64,000 nt of DNA. Origin: Tolypocladium sp. Sup5 PDA-1 (Eukaryota > Ascomycota > Sordariomycetes > Hypocreales > Ophiocordycipitaceae). Position 1 is the stretch's first letter. Each line of letters begins with the position of its first letter. Shown here piece by piece: positions 34,184 to 43,122 of the stretch. Made by a program: the position numbers and the translations under genes. The stretch spans positions 310,001-374,000 of the forward strand of contig JPHH03000024.1 of assembly GCA_000750105.3 (NCBI GenBank), written 5' to 3'. The notes under the pieces were generated by a model. It saw only the letters and a program-made list of their open reading frames with translations, made no database searches and was not told the origin of the DNA.

Positions 34184-34792
34184 TTATAATTGACGAACTG
34201 CCATGCCTTGGGTCAGGTGATTGACCGATATGCTGTATAGGCGATTCCGGTCATCCCATTCGGCTTCCGGCTCGCTTGGGTCGCAATACCGATGGTGAGT
34301 ACTCGTGTAGACCTTGTTACTGATCTTGTTATAGCAGCATCGCCAGTCGCCCGTCTCCATCTCGTTGTGGGCGTAAAATGCCGCCGCGTCGAAGATGTAG
34401 ATGCCGCCATTCTCCAGGGACGAGCCAGAGTTGCCCTCCCAAAGGTCGGCGTGGATGAGAAAGGACTTCACCGTGTGGCCGTCTTTTTCCAAGGCGTCAA
34501 GCAACCGCGGAATCACATGAGAAATGAGTCGCTTCTCTACCGTGTCGAGAGCTTCCCAATAAACGTTGAGATCAAAGTCCATGGCGATGACATGCTGCAA
34601 GAGGTTCGCGAAGAAAGTGGTCCAGCTCTTCTCCCATGCGACATTCTGTGGAGAACGGCCCTGGCAAGTATTGATGTGAAATCCGAACATGCCGTTGGGA
34701 GACTGGCTCTCTTTGTGGAGGTGCGCAAGCTTCTTGCAGAGCTGGTTCGGATCCGGCATTCGAACGAGTTCTTGAATTGGAGGAACAAGCAT
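34184..34792 (-). pseudogene. Fructosamine/ketosamine-3-kinase, 5' truncated
   Basis: Fructosamine-3-kinase family, which phosphorylates ketosamines on glycated proteins so that they fall off. The frame has ESQSPNGMFGFHINTCQG, the WEKSWTTFFANLL block, the catalytic loop LIHADLWEGN (usually HGDLW.GN) and the metal-binding FDAAAFYAHNEMETGDW. The family is about 300 residues; only the C-terminal 202 are here, starting at VRMPDPNQLCKKLAHLHK. The N-lobe is absent because the sequence changes at about 34795-34808 into a hAT fragment on the other strand. An ATG at 34792 could start a short protein, but it would lack the ATP-binding N-lobe. Confidence 0.75.
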
Positions 34793-34807
34793 CTACAGCC
34801 ATCACTC

Positions 34808-34963
34808 ATCACGGACGAGTATGAGCGTTATTGTAAGTCTGAGCGGGTTTATGGGCTTACAAGCGCCCTTGCGTGGTGGCTAGAGGAGACGCAGCAGAAA
34901 AACTACCCTAGCCTGAGCAAGATGGCTGTGGACATTCTGTCAATTCATGCAGAGACTGAATAA
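34808..34963 (+). pseudogene. hAT transposase C-terminal dimerisation fragment
   Basis: ITDEYERYCKSERV, then LAWWLEETQQKNYPSLSKMA and DILSIHAETE, is the hAT C-terminal dimerisation domain (WW...YP.Ls..A.DiLsI). It stands alone on the + strand, about 3.1 kb from and opposite to the rest of the transposase at 31697-33434, whose frame stops exactly where this one begins. Confidence 0.8.
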
Positions 34964-35039
34964 ACTAGCTGCTCCCTCGTTGTAGCACCAAAGAGAACCA
35001 AAAACAATGCTGGAAAACAATCCATCTAAGCTAAATAGC

Positions 35040-36845
35040 TTAAAATGAGCTGTCGGAATTGAAGAAGATATCGTCTTCCTCGGTAGTCACATCTTCTTCC
35101 TGCGATCCTGCAAACGAGTCGTCTTTGATCGGCCACTTGTCCAAACCTTGCTGCTGCTTTTGTGAAGCCGTGAATCGGTATGCGAATGCCTCTCGAACCA
35201 TCTTCCGGGTCCTGTACCTGAATATGCGGCGGTGCGAGACTACAAACAACGTCGCATTGTAAGCCATGTTGCTATCCATAGCATCCTCTTGAAGGAAGGC
35301 ATAGAGGAGTCGAAACGCCGAATCTCGGGCGAGATCTTTGAATCCGCTAATTTGTTGTCGCTCGTCCGGGTCCCACTCGTCCTTGCCTCTTCTCATGTCA
35401 GCCATAAGGTTCCGAATTTGGCGTCCCTCTAGAACATCAATGGCGAGAACATTGAGGGATTCGCAGAGAACATGGTAGTCCGACAGCCTCGCCGGCATGC
35501 GGCGAAAGAATTGGCGGAACCCGTTGTCCAGACCAGATTTGATGACGTCGAAAAAGGGTATATCGCTACGGTTGTCCTGTTCTCCTTTCGTACCCCTTGA
35601 ATCGATCATAATACTCTTGCCATCTTCATCGGTCTCGGGATCGTCGATAGGCTGTTGGTCATTTCCATCTCCTCGGCTGTCATCCCTGTCATTCTCCTCT
35701 TTGCCATAGTCCTCGCCGTCCCATTTGGTATACAAGTCTCTCGGCAACATCGTTGCTCCGTCAACGTTCTGAATCAGCAACTTATCTCCCATTACATCGT
35801 ATTTTATCGTGGCTTTCCCGCCGCCTGTCTTAACAAAAAGAATGATTTTCTTAATCAGGTCGCCCAGTTTCCTCAGATCCGTCTGGTTGGCTGCTTCCCA
35901 GCTCTTAAGCTGAATGGCGACATCTTCAACCTCTGGCTCATAAAACCAGCCCCTGTCGTGATAAGCTCGGACGAGCTTGGGAGTTTGAGACACCCAAAGT
36001 TGTGGCGCAATCTCGCGAATATCAAGAGGTTTCTTGATGGTACGAGTCTTGATTTCAAGGGTTGATTCGAGAGGTACCACCTGACCGCTGTTTTCAATTC
36101 TCAATTTGGATCCAGCAAGGGTGGTGTGTATGGGGCTCCTGGCTGAGGATAGAGACAAAGTTCCTAGAATACCGGAGAGGCTGTTTACTTCTGGCTCTTC
36201 CTGATCGGAAACACGTATGCTGGCGTTGTTCTTCACATATCCATCTGTTTCGTGACGTACGACAAAGTTCAGACCACAGAAACAGTATGAGATTATTCTG
36301 TGATGCCCCGTGCTGCCGTTGATCTGGGTAGTTGTGTATTTTTTCTCAAATTCGTGACCGAAACCCCTGAAATCATGAGGCCCGATATACTCCTGGGTCG
36401 CGGTCTCGGAGCGACACAGTCTTGCGGTATTTTGGGTGACCTCAATGTTGATGGTGAATGCTTCGAGCTCGTTTCTGGTCACGCCGGGATTGACGAATGA
36501 AAGGAGCTTACGGATATTGTTTCGATCAGTAACGACGTCTATCGAGCGAATATCGAACGAAGGATTTGTGATGTATAACGAGCGAAACAGGGGTTCAAGC
36601 GGACTGTCTGGATGACGAGCGGCGTTTTGAGCGATGTAAACGAGGCCGGAATCTTTTTTCAGCCGCTGAGGAGCCTTTGGAGCGGTCCACAGAGGTGGAC
36701 TACCGGGCACGGCAATCGTAGGCGTGACTCCTTCGATCCAGTTGTAGGAGGATAAATACTTGACGGCCGTTATTGATGCCAGACGAGACGTATTGAGGTC
36801 TTGCAGATCTAGGCGAGAGATCTCGGCTATTGTTCTGGATACCAT
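35040..36845 (-). CDS. Conserved mould protein, often labelled GGPP synthetase without support
   Basis: Single intact exon, 601 residues. The N-terminus (LSSYNWIEGVTPTIAVPGSP then PLWTAPK) and SLYITNPSFDIRSIDVVTDR followed by NNIRKLLSFVNP define a large mould family. Many database entries call it geranylgeranyl pyrophosphate synthetase, but I see no DDxxD prenyl-diphosphate motif, so an enzyme role is not supported. The middle has SSARSPIHTTLAGSKLRIEN; an acidic stretch (DDSRGDGNDQQPIDDPETDE) divides it from a helical C-terminal part ending in another acidic tail (EEDVTTEEDDIFF). Start is the first ATG, just after an in-frame stop region. Function unknown. Confidence 0.8.
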   Translation of the reverse strand: MVSRTIAEISRLDLQDLNTSRLASITAVKYLSSYNWIEGVTPTIAVPGSPPLWTAPKAPQRLKKDSGLVYIAQNAARHPDSPLEPLFRSLYITNPSFDIRSIDVVTDRNNIRKLLSFVNPGVTRNELEAFTINIEVTQNTARLCRSETATQEYIGPHDFRGFGHEFEKKYTTTQINGSTGHHRIISYCFCGLNFVVRHETDGYVKNNASIRVSDQEEPEVNSLSGILGTLSLSSARSPIHTTLAGSKLRIENSGQVVPLESTLEIKTRTIKKPLDIREIAPQLWVSQTPKLVRAYHDRGWFYEPEVEDVAIQLKSWEAANQTDLRKLGDLIKKIILFVKTGGGKATIKYDVMGDKLLIQNVDGATMLPRDLYTKWDGEDYGKEENDRDDSRGDGNDQQPIDDPETDEDGKSIMIDSRGTKGEQDNRSDIPFFDVIKSGLDNGFRQFFRRMPARLSDYHVLCESLNVLAIDVLEGRQIRNLMADMRRGKDEWDPDERQQISGFKDLARDSAFRLLYAFLQEDAMDSNMAYNATLFVVSHRRIFRYRTRKMVREAFAYRFTASQKQQQGLDKWPIKDDSFAGSQEEDVTTEEDDIFFNSDSSF

Positions 36846-38664
36846 ATTTGGAAGTTTGCACCACGTTCAGAAGATCAGGTATAGTGCCGGAAACTTGTCA
36901 ATGTGCTCTTGATCAATTGTAGGAAGTGGCGGTGTTGGTTCTCATATGTAGACGGGTAACAAAGTGATACAACATTGGTTTCTCCCGCGCGTAAGCCTGC
37001 TCGGTCTCTGCAGTATGGTCGGAATTGGATGCCTGATTTCCCCTTCCCCTAAGCCACTACTGCACACCGCTCCTCTTGTGCAACATAAGAAACATTGACT
37101 CTATGTATTGGATAAGCTGGACACATCGACAGTGCTCAAACCGCAACAAAGCGGGGGCCGACAGCATGGCCAGCCAGTGGTGAGCAGCCAAGACGAAGCA
37201 GTACAATGCGATGGTACTTCGGCCTCCCAAAAGAGGATACGTCTCCAATATCTATGCCGTTATTTCGCAAGTAAATGTCTATGATTAGGTTATCCCGGCC
37301 GACCGGAATGCAAGTCTTTTGCCATGTTGGCCGGAAATCGACAGGTCAGCCAGCCATAATCTCAACCGATTGGGAAGAGATGGTACATCGGATGTTGATC
37401 GAGGCCTATTGCATTGAAACCACGGCAGAGCCTGTTGACACAAAAGTGAAGGGGGAGGCAAGGAAGAGGCATGGCCGAGCAGGGCGAGGAAGAGACTGGA
37501 GGTACCAGTCACTGCGACACGCCCCCTGCACGGGCATGTGATGCGCCTAGCACCTCGCTGTGGCTGTGAGACTCCCTCACAATTGGCCCCGCTGGAGCGA
37601 GTCGTCTGTGGTCATCTGGGTGGCATAATGCGCTGGCCTTGGAAACGGGTGAGGGACCCTGCGGTTGAACTGGGACGGCGCGGAGGCCTACGACCCAAAG
37701 GTTTGACTGCATTCACTTTCCAGTCACGGTTGGCCGCGATTTGTTAGTGAATTTCAAGCGCATCCATTCGTTTCTCGTGAACTTGGAGGGTTTCCGGGTT
37801 GCGCCAAACATCAAGTGCTCTGCTGCCTGGCCGTCCGCCGCCCATGATTAGCCAGATCAGACGGGAGCGGCTCGGCTGCATGCAAGAGGTTCCAACGTGC
37901 ATTCCCGTGGCAAATGATAGGTTGCCCTTTGAGTAGGCTTATTTGCGCATTAGTCTGCGTCAAAGTTGCAGAGATTACTTTGCTGCCGGTTGCCTGTGCT
38001 ATAGGTGGACTGGTATTGGACAACCCGCCAGACTTGCAGGCGGGGACACGGGACGCGCGTAGCGGGGATGATTTACGCGCGGGAGCTGCTGTAGGGGGTT
38101 TTGAGACGGCGGCGCGGCGGGCGCGGTTCCGGCCGGTGAGCCGGCAGCGGCACGGGTTTTGGGGGTTCGGGCCGGTAATAAAGCATAGTGCTTTTAGGTT
38201 GCTCACACATGACTTGTAGAATTTTGAGGGAATGAGCCGAAGAGCTCCCATGGATGGTGGGACAGCGAACGAACAAATATCGCACAGCAGCCGAGCCTTC
38301 AACCGGCGTACTGGACAGCGAAGCGGCCACTTACACGAAGTCTGACATCTTGCTCGGTGCCTAAACATGGTCGGGCAGAAACAGTGGGCTGCCCGCGATT
38401 TAAGCGGGGCAGTTCGAGCTTCACAGGGTGGGGTAATCCCATGCAAACACCAACCCTCAGACTATGTGCCTTCCAATTTGGCTATCGCACCGCGAGCTGA
38501 TGTCGCTTTGCCCAAGTCTTCCGGATGAACTAGAAGAGGCGAATCATTTGCCTTCCGGCTAAGCGAATATTCACGATGTCATTCAAAAGGTGTGTTTCAT
38601 GAAAAGCATAGCCCGTCTCCTCTCATGAGCTACAACATGATTTAGTATTGTCTCTTCTGAGCCG
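36846..38664. other. Gene-free stretch, 1.8 kb
   Basis: Read on both strands without finding a domain, RNA or repeat. The longest open frame (211 codons, minus, 38446-37811) looks like chance. Confidence 0.45.
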
Positions 38665-39450
38665 TTCCGGTTCCTTGTTGGACCATAAAAGCGATAATAC
38701 TCAATCCATTTGGCTCTTGTTTCGCGTCAGTCCCTGGTCCTTGACAAATTGGTCAACATCGGCATGAACGAAACTCGGGAAAAAACAGCAGTCTGGGACG
38801 ACACTGACGAAGAGACGTTCATTTACTTTGCCGAATTTGCATACACCGGAGACTATGATGCCGCAGCCCCAGGTACCTTGGACGATGCGGTGCCACAGGA
38901 GCAGGACGACCACGCATTCTGTGAGTCGTACGACGAACCGGAGCCGGAACCCGAAATAGCTGCTGATAGCTGGGGTGTCCGAGCGAAGAAGGCGAAGAAG
39001 AAAGCAAAAGTTGCCGTTTCGTCAAAGCGAGATAAGCTGTGGGATGCTTTCATTCATGCACCTTGCGTTGTTCGTCCCTCTGCGAGCCATCATATGCCTC
39101 GCAAGAATGCTGCAAACGGGGACTTTACCGACGTCTTCCTCTCACACGCGAAGTTATTTTTGTTTGCCGATCGTTATGAGATTTTAGAGCTGATGAAGCT
39201 CTCACTGTATTATCTCCATGGCACCCTGATTTCCTTCGAACTCTTCGATGACAGAGTCGAGGATGTTGTTGAACTGATACGGTACTGCTCTACGGATGAG
39301 ATTCCAGAGACTCTTAAGGAACTAGTCGTTCAATACGTCGCCTGCAAAGTGGAGGACCTATGGAAGAGCGAAACATTTCAGTCGGTCTTGACGGAGTGTG
39401 GTGGATTGGCAGGCCCAATCGTTGGATCATTGTTGGCAAGGTTAGACTGA
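38665..39450 (+). pseudogene. BTB/POZ domain protein, N-terminus with two stops
   Basis: The frame reads FRFLVGP-TAA-KR-TAA-YSIHLALVSRQSLVLDKLVN, then MNETREKTAVWDDTDEETFI and YFAEFAYTGDYDAAAP. These are the core BTB strands and helices of fungal BTB proteins (VGp.kr.f.iHkalvs.qS.vld.lv). Stops at 38686-38688 and 38695-38697 are best explained by CAA to TAA changes, as in RIP. After the BTB part come an acidic linker, a basic patch (KKAKKKAKV) and a helical C-terminal region (FLFADRYEILELMKLSLYYL). Translation from a downstream ATG (38764) would lose half of the BTB domain. Confidence 0.7.
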
Positions 39451-40241
39451 CTAAGTTAATCATAGGCTCGCGGCATGGAGGGCTATGGGCAACAGAGTAG
39501 AACCAGGAGAGGGGGTCAGAGTTCCGCTCTTGGACGGACCTCGTTGAAGGGCTCACGCAGCATGTAGTACACTCAAGCGTTCACTTTAATATAGTTCAGT
39601 ACATTCAATTCGTTCAATTCAATTACTCTCATTCATTTCCTCATCCGTCAAGCTATTTGCCTCTAAAGCAAACAAAAGCTGTGCGCTACGGCAGAACTTC
39701 GTCACGGGGGGGTGAAATGCAGTTCCTACCCCGCATCATTCGAACTTTGGGGTGTCGATGGTCTTTTTCTTTCACCACGAGACTCGGTTCTCTCCTGTGC
39801 GTTGGCTTATGCTTTTCACGACGAGCACACGGCATGTGCTTAAACCGAGCCGGCTTTCGCGTTCATCGTACTGGTGGTGGTGGGGCAAGGAAGCGCTTGG
39901 TCAGAGCTCCAAAATCGGCGCGATGTTGTGCTTACGGGCAGGAGGTGTTGCTATGCAGCCAAAGGAGCCAAAAGCGGCTGGAAAAGATGAAATTGTAGTC
40001 GGTTTGGCTATTGCAGTGGGAGGACGAAGTGGCGGAGCTGTTGTAAAGCCAGTTTCATGACATCATCACCACGCCAGCCGACTGGGACGGGGACGGGGGC
40101 CGCTTTCGGCCGAGGACGTCCCACAAGCCAGTCGTTCTAGAGGCGTGCCACCAAGTAGCGTCCGACAGACCTCATGCCGAGCCGGCCAGGATCATTCGAG
40201 GACATACATGTAGTGAGCAGTATAGCGTAGATCGCGATATC
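39451..40241. other. Gene-free stretch
   Basis: No domain or RNA recognised; short chance ORFs only. Confidence 0.4.
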
Positions 40242-41002
40242 TTATCCCATCTCTGAGGATGGGGTCAAAATAGACATGAACCACGGCTTGAACTGGTTCT
40301 CCATCCAGACTGCAAGACATGCTACCGCCTGACGTAGCTGGTACGCGCCGATGATGGAATTGGTGCTTCCAACTTGGAGGTCAACATCAAGCACATCCTT
40401 CAAGTTCGTAGTAAGCAAAACGTACTTAACCGCAGGGGCAATTGACTTACAATACCGGACCCCGCGTCGACCGCGAATGAGACGATCCATGTACCATCGT
40501 ACCACTGGACGACGGGCAAAGTGATGATGCGTTCCTGTTCGCCTCCGCCAGGACGTTGCTCCAAGATACTTCGAAGCCGCTGGTGGTACGCGGCGATCCA
40601 AACGCCTAGCTGCAACTTGGCGGTTTCACTGTTGCCCGAAGATGTCTTTGTTTCTATGCAGACGGGAGCCGGCCGGCGACAAAGCGGCTCATAGGTCGTC
40701 TGGTTCACCGTGGCGCACTCCTGATCCTGCGACCGCAGAAATCCATCAATAACAGCCGCCAGTTGCTCGTCAGGGTTAAGAACGAGGGCCAAGTCGACCA
40801 TTTTATGCGCCGATGTAGACGCGGCGCCGCCCCGTGTCCCTCCGTTAGTGACACTGCTTTTGCTGGAGACAGTCGATTCAAGCGACACTGACGAGGCGTC
40901 GTCCTCGGCAGTGTCTCTCCAAGGAGGCCGAAAAGCCTTTGCGATCTGAGCAGATGTGATTATTTCGACCTCAACGGAGGGAAACTCGGAGGCGGAAATC
41001 AA
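40242..41002 (-). pseudogene. PD-(D/E)XK nuclease-like protein, 5' end missing
   Basis: Two exons, 41002-40451 and 40397-40242, joined in phase 0 by a 53-nt GTAAGT intron. KMVDLALVLNPD, then the NQTTYEPLCRRPAPVCIETKT block and KLQLGVWIAAYHQRL, is the conserved core of a mould family of PD-(D/E)XK type (D...ETK, then a Q in the helix). The second exon ends with NSIIGAYQLRQAVACLAVWM. There is no ATG before the core: the frame opens after a TAA near 41030, while relatives have over 100 residues upstream. The + strand recombinase-like ORF starts only 48 bp away, so insertion of that element probably removed the 5' end. The family differs in detail from the PD-(D/E)XK-like gene at 28449-29852. Confidence 0.6.
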
Positions 41003-41049
41003 GGGCTGGGTATTGCACGGCGCCGGTTACGGCAGCCTCTGAGCGGTGC

Positions 41050-43122
41050 ATGTTGGCAGATTCATTCGTTTCGCAGCTTAAGGAAGAGCAGATGGCGGAT
41101 CAGGATGCGGATGAGGATGGGGAGGATAAGGGTGGGGACGAGGAGGAGGGGAGCGCCGAGGACGGTCAAGCCTACGGCAGCGATGATGAAGGCGGCCACC
41201 TAGGAGAGACTGGCGACGGGCTCGATGGGGACAGCCGCGACGAACAAGACGAAGAAGAGGAGGAGGACGACGACTATGACGACGACGACGACGACTATAG
41301 AAGTAGCGAAGAAGACGACGACGATATTGATAACGATGATAGCGACGATGATCGCAACGATGATAGTAACGATGACGGTGACGGTGACGACGACGAAGAA
41401 GAGGGAGAGGGGAAGGACTGGTCACTAGATTGCGCCCTAGGTCAATGCCCTTTCCGCCCTGCCTGTGGTACTAGACTTGAGCTTTCCGAGGCTCTGTTCC
41501 AGCTCTCGATGATGTTCTGGACATATCAGTGCCAAAGTGGGGTTATGGCCTCGTCGGCACTTATACACTTTACCGCCGTTATGGGAATTCACAGGTCCTC
41601 CCTCGCCTACCGCAGCGCATATCACTCTACACCGGGGTTTGCCGCTCTGCTATGGATAGGACGACTGTTTTTCCTCGAGTATAGCTTGCCGCTCTATAGC
41701 TACACTACTCTTGTGTATATCTGGCCGGACCGGAGCACCTACCTGTCGCAGCCAGACCGTCTCGAGGCGATCCGGGTGAAGTATATGCTTCGAGGCTGTT
41801 ATTCCCCTCTCGGCGAGATCCTAGAGCTCAAGGCGTTCGGCAAGAGCATCACGAAACGAGAAGGGTCCCGAGGTAATTTGACGTGGGCTCAAGATGGCCG
41901 GTCGTTTACAATCGGCAACGACAAAGTGGTGCAGGTCTCCGACTTTTGCGCAATCTACCACGCCGCTATCGCGCGCGTGCAAGAGCGGGTGGGCGAGATG
42001 ATGCTAGGGTGGCAACCGACGGTTGATCTCGGCGCGATCCGCGACGACCTGACCTGCCTGCTGCCCGGCTGGTGCTTCCTTGATAAGCCGGAGAATGGCC
42101 TGGCGGGCCAGTATAAGGCGGTGGCGCGCCGTGCGTGGTCGTCGTCTTCTTTCCGCGGCAAGCCCCTAGCTAAGCTCGGCCACTGGTTACCAGGGTCCTG
42201 CACGGCGTATCTAGAGGCGGGCGTCGAGCTGGCGACGATGATCTTCGCGGCCCTCCACCTTACCGCGGGGCTTCCCGGTCGGGGCACCGAGGTCACGAGT
42301 ATCCGGCTCAGGAATACGAAACTAGCGATGCGGAATCTGTTTATACGCGACGGCCAGCTTATGGTTATTATTAGCTATAATAAGGCTCGAGCTTCGAATA
42401 ACTATGCTTTTCACATTGTCCGCTACCTTCCAGACGACTTAGGCTCGCACGTTCTCCTCTATCTCTCTTACATCCGGCCGTTCGTCGACTTCCTATCGAA
42501 CCAGCTTCAGCTACCACAGTACCATAGCACCGAGTTCCTCTTCCCGGACCCGGACCCGAAGCACGCGAAGAAGCATCTAACCCCCTGGAAGGCAACCCTG
42601 GCCCTTCGGAAGCTGACCCAGGATCTACGGACGCCGTGGACGCTCTCGCTCTATCGGCAGGCGGCGCTCACTATCGCCAAGCGGTATATAAGCGAGCTGA
42701 TCGAGGAGAGGAACTTCTACTACCCATCCGATGCTGGTGCGCCGCTCCGCATGATCGCGGCGGGCGTCGGCCACCACCCTCGCATGCTACTTACGGCCTA
42801 CGCCGTCGACACAGCCTTCCTTGCACGGCTACAGCCAGAGCTTCTCAAGATGTACCGCCGGCTCTCCACCCTCTGGCAGGATTGGAACACGCGGTACCAC
42901 CGGGATTACGGCGTCGTCGATCGAGGCGTCTCGTCGATCGAGGTGTCTCGTCGATCGAGGCGTCGCGTCGGCACACGGGAAGAAGAGACAAGCGAGTGGC
43001 CACGAGGAAGAGGGCGGGGACACGGAGGCGCAGAAGAAGAAGAAGAGAAAGACAGCGCCACGGGAGAGCCCTCACTCGAGCGGCGACGACACTGGGACCG
43101 AGGCCCCGGAAGGCTTCAATAG
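41050..43122 (+). CDS. Acidic protein with tyrosine-recombinase-like C-terminal half
   Basis: Intact 690-codon ORF. Residues 15-125 are almost pure Asp/Glu with some Ser, Asn and Gly. Residues 130-360 form an all-helical region (SEALFQLSMMFWTYQCQSGV). Then come elements that align with tyrosine recombinases: TAGLPGRGTEVTSIR (box I-like, Arg 411), LYRQAALTIAKRYI (HxxR-like with Leu for His, Arg 536), AGVGHHPRMLLTAYAVD (LGH...T..Y-like, His 575 and Tyr 584). The His-Tyr distance of 9 equals that of XerD- and Cre-like enzymes. This family is known to me mainly as the N-terminal part of fungal telomere-linked RecQ-type helicases; here no helicase follows, and the C-terminus is a basic Arg/Glu-rich tail encoded partly by a 17-bp repeat. 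The RIP-damaged relic at 2560-5252 is a homologue. Activity on DNA is inferred, not shown. Confidence 0.65.
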   Translation: MLADSFVSQLKEEQMADQDADEDGEDKGGDEEEGSAEDGQAYGSDDEGGHLGETGDGLDGDSRDEQDEEEEEDDDYDDDDDDYRSSEEDDDDIDNDDSDDDRNDDSNDDGDGDDDEEEGEGKDWSLDCALGQCPFRPACGTRLELSEALFQLSMMFWTYQCQSGVMASSALIHFTAVMGIHRSSLAYRSAYHSTPGFAALLWIGRLFFLEYSLPLYSYTTLVYIWPDRSTYLSQPDRLEAIRVKYMLRGCYSPLGEILELKAFGKSITKREGSRGNLTWAQDGRSFTIGNDKVVQVSDFCAIYHAAIARVQERVGEMMLGWQPTVDLGAIRDDLTCLLPGWCFLDKPENGLAGQYKAVARRAWSSSSFRGKPLAKLGHWLPGSCTAYLEAGVELATMIFAALHLTAGLPGRGTEVTSIRLRNTKLAMRNLFIRDGQLMVIISYNKARASNNYAFHIVRYLPDDLGSHVLLYLSYIRPFVDFLSNQLQLPQYHSTEFLFPDPDPKHAKKHLTPWKATLALRKLTQDLRTPWTLSLYRQAALTIAKRYISELIEERNFYYPSDAGAPLRMIAAGVGHHPRMLLTAYAVDTAFLARLQPELLKMYRRLSTLWQDWNTRYHRDYGVVDRGVSSIEVSRRSRRRVGTREEETSEWPRGRGRGHGGAEEEEEKDSATGEPSLERRRHWDRGPGRLQ
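42915..42965 (+). repeat. 17-bp tandem repeat, 3 units, inside the recombinase-like ORF
   Basis: CGTCGATCGAGGCGTCT is repeated at 42915, 42932 and 42949 with one or two changes. As 17 is not a multiple of 3, each unit is read in a different frame, giving DRGVSSIEVSRRSRRR. Confidence 0.85.

Noticed and set aside
35040..36845. Naming the product geranylgeranyl pyrophosphate synthetase
   Set aside because: The label exists for this family in databases, but no DDxxD motif or prenyltransferase helices are visible.
41078..41425. Arg/His-rich minus-strand ORF
   Set aside because: It is the reverse reading of the Asp/Glu codon tract of the recombinase-like ORF.
42915..42965. CRISPR-like repeat
   Set aside because: Adjacent 17-bp units without spacers, in a eukaryotic coding sequence.
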